Source of the DNA: Trifolium pratense
Taxonomy: Eukaryota > Streptophyta > Magnoliopsida > Fabales > Fabaceae
NCBI RefSeq assembly: GCF_020283565.1
Contig: NC_060061.1
Coordinates: forward strand, 39,903,362-39,967,361
Direction of reading: 5' to 3'
DNA: 64,000 nucleotides
The first letter of the stretch is position 1. Each line of letters begins with the position of its first letter. A program made the position numbers and the translations under genes. Positions 58,562-64,000 of this stretch are shown piece after piece. The notes beneath the pieces were generated by a model. The model saw only the letters and a program-made list of their open reading frames with translations. It searched no databases and was not told where the DNA came from.

Positions 58562-58654
58562 AACTAGGTTTGGTCTAATGGTGAGGGGTTTGAGTAGTAT
58601 GTCATAGGTCCTGGGTTCGATCCCAGCAGCTCATTGTAAACCAAAAAAAAAGAA
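58562..58654 (+). mobile_element. Short tRNA-derived SINE, 93 bp
   Basis: A-box-like TGGTCTAATGGTGAGGGG, B-box GGGTTCGATCCC, then TTGTAAACC and an A9 tail. Perfect 10-bp TSD TGCAAGTCAC (58552-58561 and 58655-58664). Confidence 0.9.
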
Positions 58655-58664
58655 TGCAAGTCAC

Positions 58665-59068
58665 TGATCTTGATCAAATAGTGCCGATATTTTGACTGCA
58701 GTTACTCATGCTTTTTTGGACATAGGATATTGGACTAAGATCCCCTGCTGTAGAAAAGTTATATCCACCCCACCATTGCTTGCACATAAAAAATTAAAGA
58801 CATTTTGATATAATGCAAATTTTTTTGCACAATGTCATCCCCGTAGACCAAAAAGTTATATCCAAATTTAAAACTGCAAAGTGTCCTTCTCAATGAAATA
58901 GATTATTCATTTCATTATTAGTACTAAATATAAAATGCTGTACCATACAAATGTCATCTCTTTCCAATGTCTCTTCATTCAATAAAGTAATAAGAAACCA
59001 TATATGATCTCTATCTCCTATGTTTGGTACTAAACCAAATGATCTTAAATCTCTAATCTAATTTCTAA
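58665..59068. other. Promoter-side region of the CYP718-type gene
   Basis: No gene. A TATA-like TATAAAA occurs at about 58929, roughly 140 bp before the ATG. Confidence 0.35.
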
Positions 59069-62000
59069 ATGGTTGAGGAAATACCTTTCATTGTTTTATT
59101 TGTACTCACTTTGAGTTTAGCTTTTCTCCTAAAGAATTTTCTCTCAAAAAGTCAACCAAAAAATGTTCCAAAAGGATCTTTGGGGTATCCTATTATTGGA
59201 GAGACACTTAGTTTTCTTAAAGCACAAAAGAAAGACAAGGGCTCTAATTGGATAGAAGAAAGAGTATCTAAATATGGTTCTGTTTTCAAAACCTCCTTAA
59301 TGGGTTCACCTACAGTGTTTATTATTGGACAACAAGGAAACAAGTTTGTTCTTGGCACCTCAGATGATATTATTTCAGCTAAGAAACCTCCAACCCTTCA
59401 AAAGATACTTGGAAAGCAAAGCCTAATTGAACTTACAGGTTCAAGGTACATAATCTTCAACTCTTACCTTTTTTTTTTTTTTTTTATGGTTTTCACCACC
59501 AGTTGAAATTAGTTCGGGGTCAGTTCTGGCACTTCAACTTTTACCTTTGTTCTGCCTTAATTATAAACAATCATTTCATTTAATGTTCAGAACAAGGTTT
59601 TAAATTGCAGTCCGCAACCGCAATTGCGGCCGCAATATTGCTGATGCGGTAGCCTCCGCAACCGCATCGCACCACAATTGCGGTGTGATCTTAATTCACG
59701 TGTACGACCGCATCATAACCGCATCACAACCGCATCAGACGTTTTCGGCGATGTTCGTTCAAATTTTCTCACCAAAAAATAAAATTTATGAACTTCAAAT
59801 CATAATTTGTGTCAAATCTAATGAAAAAACTTAATTTTAATAATCTCTCAATCGTGTATTTTAAGAACATTCAAATTAGTGTTTATGGAATAGACTAAGA
59901 CTATACAATGGTGGATAAATAGTGTAGTTACATAGTAGTTTCATTATATATAGCTTGTGAAATTTCAAAATAATTTCATGCCGCAACAGCCGCATTGCGC
60001 GGTGCAGCATCCGCAATGAACGCATTCACAACATCCGCGACCGCAACCACATCCGCGACCGCAACCGCAATTTAAAACCTTGGTTCAGAATCATTATAAA
60101 TATGATATTTCAGTTATTATTAATCAAAAAAAAAAATCAGTTATTTAGTGAATTTTAAATGAGAATATTTGCTTATAATTAATATCCAAGGAATTAATTT
60201 AGATGAATTGTCGAAATAATCATTATTAAAATTAGTGTTAAATAGTGTTTACCCCTATAATATTAGCGAATATCTGTTTATCCCCTGTAATTTTTTTTTC
60301 CGATTACCCCCTATACTGTGAAGATTTCCGTTCTTTTAGCCCTCATATAATATGTAGACTTACGATTCCGTCATTTTGTCCTCTGTAATGTTAGCGAATT
60401 TCGGTTATCCCCTCACTAAGTATGTCACGTTATCATTAATGTGGAATCTTAAGTCAGAATATTCAATGAGGGGCTAAAAGTACATAATTTTGACATTACT
60501 GGAGTTAAACATTGTTTTACCCTTACAATTGAGGTTTTAGTAAGGGAAATGATGTTTGTTGCGAGAGAATGTATAACGAAGTTTTTTGATTGGTCAGTTA
60601 AACATTGAAGCCATTGTTTTTTGTGCAGGCACAAGTTGATAAAGGGGGGAATGATGAAATTCTTGAAACCTGAATGCCTTCAAAACTATGTCAAAAAGAT
60701 GGATGAATTAGTAAGAACAGTACTACGTAGAGAATTGAAAGAAAATGAAACAATTGAAGTTGTGAGCTTGATGAAGAAACTGTCCTATGATATGGCATGC
60801 AATGTACTATTTGACATAGATGAACAAACAAGAGAGATTATGTTTGAAGATTTTATCACAGCATTTAAAGCAATTCACTCTCTTCCAATAAATTTCCCTG
60901 GCACATCATTTTGGAGAGGCCAAAAGGCTAGAGCAAGAATTGTGAAAAAGATAGTTCCTATTATGAACAAAAGAAGGGAGGAATTGTCAAAAGGAGCTAT
61001 AAATTCTACTAATGATATGCTTTCTTGCCTTCTTGCAATAAGGGATGAAAATGGTGAACCTCTAGATGATGACATAATTACTGACAATTTTATTTTTCTA
61101 TTTGTTGCAAGTCATGACACATCTGCTACCCTAATGAGTTTGATGATATGGAAGTTATCTAGAGATCCAGAGGTTTACCATAAAGTTTTAGAAGGTAACA
61201 CTAACTTCTTTTTTTAGTTATGTTCTTTGTATGCGTCATTCTATCATGGTTTAAAATTGCGCTATTTTTAGCTGATGTTATGGGAATTTCTACCCGTCGT
61301 ACTATTGGAGTTTAGCTTCATTCTGAGCATCGGCCCTCATTGTATCCAAAAAGTTGCGCTTGAAATCATAGTTCCACCGATCAAGAACTTTTATATTGTT
61401 GGAAAACGTAGCAGGATACTGTGGCTAACGAAGTTTAAATTTTGGTACCGTTATGGAGACATCAAAATCCATTATATTACAACTGCAATTTTAGTTGCTT
61501 GGACGCAATTGAAAACTGCGACTCTATTTCTCTATTCTAGAATAAAAAGGGATTTCGTCATTATTTCATGATTTTGTTGCTAAAAATTCTTTTATGCAGA
61601 ACATATGGAAATTATAAAGCAAAAGGATGGAAATGAAGAAAGGCTAACATGGGGAGAGATACAAAAGATGAAATATACATGGAGAGTTGCTCAAGAATTA
61701 ATGAGGATGGTCCCTCCGTTGTTTGGCGGCTTCCGGAAAGCACTTAAAGATACTAGTTACCAAGGATATAACATACCAAAAGGGTGGCAGGTAAAATTTC
61801 TTACACGGTCTTAAATCGCGGTCATGATGTTTTATATTGTGGCCATTCCCATTGCAATGCATTGAGTCTCAATCAACTTTAGACACATCAATAACTTTGA
61901 TGTCGCAACTAAGATTGCATTTGTGCGCCTTTTTTAGAAACTCGATATTTTTTCATCGATTATTGAAATTTACCTAATTAGTAGCATATTATTTGGTCTA

Positions 62001-62352
62001 ACTTCTAATGTTAATGTTAATATGATTTCTTGTGTAGGTATATTGGGCATCATGTGGAACACATATGGACAAAAATATATTTGAGAATCCACAAGAGTTT
62101 GATCCATCTCGTTTTGAAAATCAAGCTAAGCCAATCCCACCATTTTCTTACCTTCCATTTGGTGCAGGGGTTCATAATTGCATAGGAAATGAGTTTGCTA
62201 GGGTTGAGACCTTAACTACCATTCACAATTTTGTGAAGATGTATGAATGGTCTCAATTAAATCCAGAGGAAACAATTACTCGTCAACCAATGCCATATCC
62301 ATCTTTGGGTCTCCCAATTAAGATCAAACCAAGATGTAATATGTCTTCCTAA
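59069..62352 (+). CDS. CYP718-type cytochrome P450, 482 aa, four exons
   Basis: Exons 59069-59445, 60629-61194, 61600-61790 and 62038-62352 have GT/AG borders and keep the frame. The 482-aa length suits the CYP85 clan. Features: N-terminal hydrophobic anchor (about 5-22), PKGSLGYPIIGETLSFL hinge region, I-helix ASHDTSA (D289/T290), ExxR ELMR (E347/R350), FDPSRFE, and heme loop FGAGVHNCIG with Cys426. His424 stands where many P450s have Arg; this is usual for CYP718-like proteins as I recall them. Best resemblance is CYP718, close to CYP716; the substrate is unknown. Intron 1 (1183 bp) carries a hAT MITE. Nothing links the gene to the CYP79 copies except distance. Confidence 0.85.
59593..60082. 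mobile_element. hAT MITE with GCGG-rich ends in CYP718 intron 1, copy 3
   Basis: It starts CAAGGTTTTAAATTGCAG, ends CAATTTAAAACCTTG, with a perfect 8-bp TSD GTTCAGAA (59585-59592 and 60083-60090). At 490 bp it makes up about 40% of the intron. Confidence 0.92.
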
Positions 62353-63065
62353 ACTTTATTATCCTCTCCTACTTCCTCTTATCTCATATATATAACTGAT
62401 ATATCTGGCTCATATTATGGACTAGATATATCAATTACTAAATGAATCTGAAAACAAAATATTAGAACATACAGCCGTCAGCCAGCACAAAATAGAACAT
62501 ACAAACGAAGCAGAACAAAAGCTGCGCTATTGAATCATATATAAGTTGAGCCAAATAAGCCCTTCTGCTATAGTTTAATCCATTGTTTGAATCTTGATGC
62601 GTATAAATACTAAATGTGACTTTGATTTGCACAAAAATAAATAAGGGACCGGATAGATTAATAGATTAATTTTTGTAGTGTATTTGATTCTACATCTGTG
62701 TGTTAATCTGAACAAATTAGAGGAGAAGAGATAGGGTAAAAATTGCATTTTTTTGTAGTGTATTGGATTCGACTTATTTTGGAGCTTATTAAAATAGTTT
62801 ATGCAAATAAATAAATTTTTTTTTGACAAATAAATTAACTTTTAAACTAATTCATAAGTTTTCATAATGAAAATTGTGTCTTTATGAGCTGTTTTTTCAT
62901 AAACTATTGTGAAAAACTAATAATAATACATAAAAACTTAAATGAGCTCAACTCAATCTATAGATCAAGATTTTTCATAACTTTCATTTTAAACTAAAAA
63001 TTTCATTTTTAATTTATTTGACCGTAAAAAAAATACTATTTCAATTAAATAATTTTTTTTTTATT
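62353..63065. other. 3' flank of CYP718: AT-rich, no gene
   Basis: No supported gene. The stretch 62760-62990 has AGTTTATGCAAATAAA / TTCATAAACTA-type phrases like the MITE at 25184. Confidence 0.4.
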
Positions 63066-63480
63066 TTTTATAGTAGAGAGGGAAAAAGCCCAACGAAAAA
63101 AGATTACATTGAAATTAGTCTTGGGGTCTTTATCTCCATTACATCAGACTGTAACAACTGTCTAACATGCAGAGGACAATCTTCATAATAAATAGTCTCT
63201 CTATCTAGGTATGCATGCACAATCCGAACATCCCGCCACTCCATATTCACAATCTCTTACCAATGTCATACCAGCCGGCCCCTTCATTTTACCCGTCTTT
63301 ATCACTTGAACCATCACACTAGAATCTATATTGAGTTCAATATCCATAAACCCAACGCTTAGCATGTTTCAGACTTTTAGTCTTTCAAACACTCCCACAA
63401 CTCCGCAACAAATACACTACAAGAACCCACACCCTTTGCGAAACCATCAAGCCACTCTCCGCAAAAAATACCATTTTAAT
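63066..63480 (-). pseudogene. LINE RNase H remnant
   Basis: Minus-strand pieces read GFAKGVGSCSVFVAELWECL, then NMEWRDVRIVHAYLDRE. These are RNase H blocks of plant LINEs, with stops and frameshifts between them. Confidence 0.65.
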
Positions 63481-64000
63481 TAAATGATTTTTTATAATAT
63501 TGTAAACATGTTTGCAAAAAATAATTGAAAAATTTATGATTTAAGGATAATTGAAAAATAACTTATAGTGGAAAATCCTAACTATGAATTTCAACCCCTA
63601 CATATATAATACGATATCCTATCAATTGAGCTAATTAGCTTGTGGCAACAAACAAACAAATTTAATATTTATAGAGACTAAAATTGCGTGCAAAAACATT
63701 TCATAGATAAAATTACAAAAACTATTAAATTAGTAAGGACTAAACTTAATGTCCCTATTTTATAATGGTTGTTTTATGTGAAAATCTTTACTCCAAAAGC
63801 AATTTTCGTAAATAAGTGAAGTAAAATACAATAAACTGGCCTGGGAAATGCAATCATATAAATGAATAATTTAAACGTCAAATGTTACTATAGACAAAGT
63901 CAATTCAAAATATCAATCCAAAAAAAGTAAGCCAAAGCCGGCCAACACAGTGGCAAAACTAAATAATAAATAAAGGGAGAAGTTATTATACATAAGTGTA
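63481..64000. other. AT-rich right edge, no gene recognised
   Basis: Nothing supported. Confidence 0.4.

Noticed and set aside
58562..58654. Possible tRNA gene (A and B boxes)
   Set aside because: It has an A-tail and TSD and no cloverleaf acceptor stem; it is a SINE.
15775..62352. A complete cyanogenic-glucoside gene cluster
   Set aside because: Only CYP79s are present. CYP718 belongs to the CYP85 clan, and no CYP71/CYP736-type partner or UGT is seen.

Overview
This is a nuclear window from a plant, most likely a legume. The genes have plant-type introns. The two intact CYP79 proteins look most like the legume CYP79D type that makes amino-acid oximes for cyanogenic glucosides. The rest is AT-rich sequence packed with Sirevirus, Tat-like and LARD-like LTR elements, LINE remains, SINEs and many MITEs. 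I see no prokaryotic features, rRNA or CRISPR. The legume assignment is inference from family resemblance; the species cannot be fixed from the sequence alone.

Layout. 1-4962: 3' part of a Ty3/gypsy (Tat-like) LTR element. It carries three ORFs antisense to the element; one is spliced (666 aa) and each has its own TATA-like box. 4963-7565: broken LINE pieces and MITEs. 7571-15724: a complete, very young Sirevirus-type Ty1/copia element (TSD TATGT, LTRs differing by one T) whose reverse transcriptase has been cut out in frame. It lies about 46 bp beyond the stop codon of an intact minus-strand CYP79 gene (15775-17640). 18148-40470: a long accessory stretch with a CYP79 scrap (22133-22315), a CYP79 pseudogene split by an LTR-like insertion (26761-28765), two tandem segmental duplications (19786-23885 and 35259-38850), a decayed chloroplast rps3 fragment, and many MITEs, several with clear target-site duplications. 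40593-43109: a second intact CYP79 gene on the plus strand, with two changes in the CYP79-specific I-helix motif. 44571-45005: a truncated sugar-transporter (STP) pseudogene. 45492-54081: a LARD-like non-autonomous LTR element (two 2476-bp LTRs, TSD ACCTT, 3.6-kb non-coding interior) inserted in an older LTR. 54150-55075: LINE remains. 56337-57727: a three-exon gene for an XLG-like cysteine-rich protein. 59069-62352: a four-exon CYP718-type P450 with a hAT MITE in intron 1. 62353-64000: AT-rich DNA with one more LINE remnant.

How it fits together. The backbone is a CYP79 locus that grew by tandem duplication and then decayed: two intact genes in opposite orientation, at least two broken copies between them, and duplicated upstream blocks present four times. 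Transposons mark the history. The Sirevirus and the LARD-like element arrived very recently. The hAT element in one duplicated block has its empty site preserved in the other. CYP718 and the XLG-like gene look like ordinary neighbours; nothing in the sequence ties them to the CYP79 pathway, and no CYP71/CYP736-type P450 or UGT85 is present to make a complete cyanogenic cluster. The nearest things to an undescribed system are the antisense mini-gene cassette at the left edge and the two non-autonomous retroelements.
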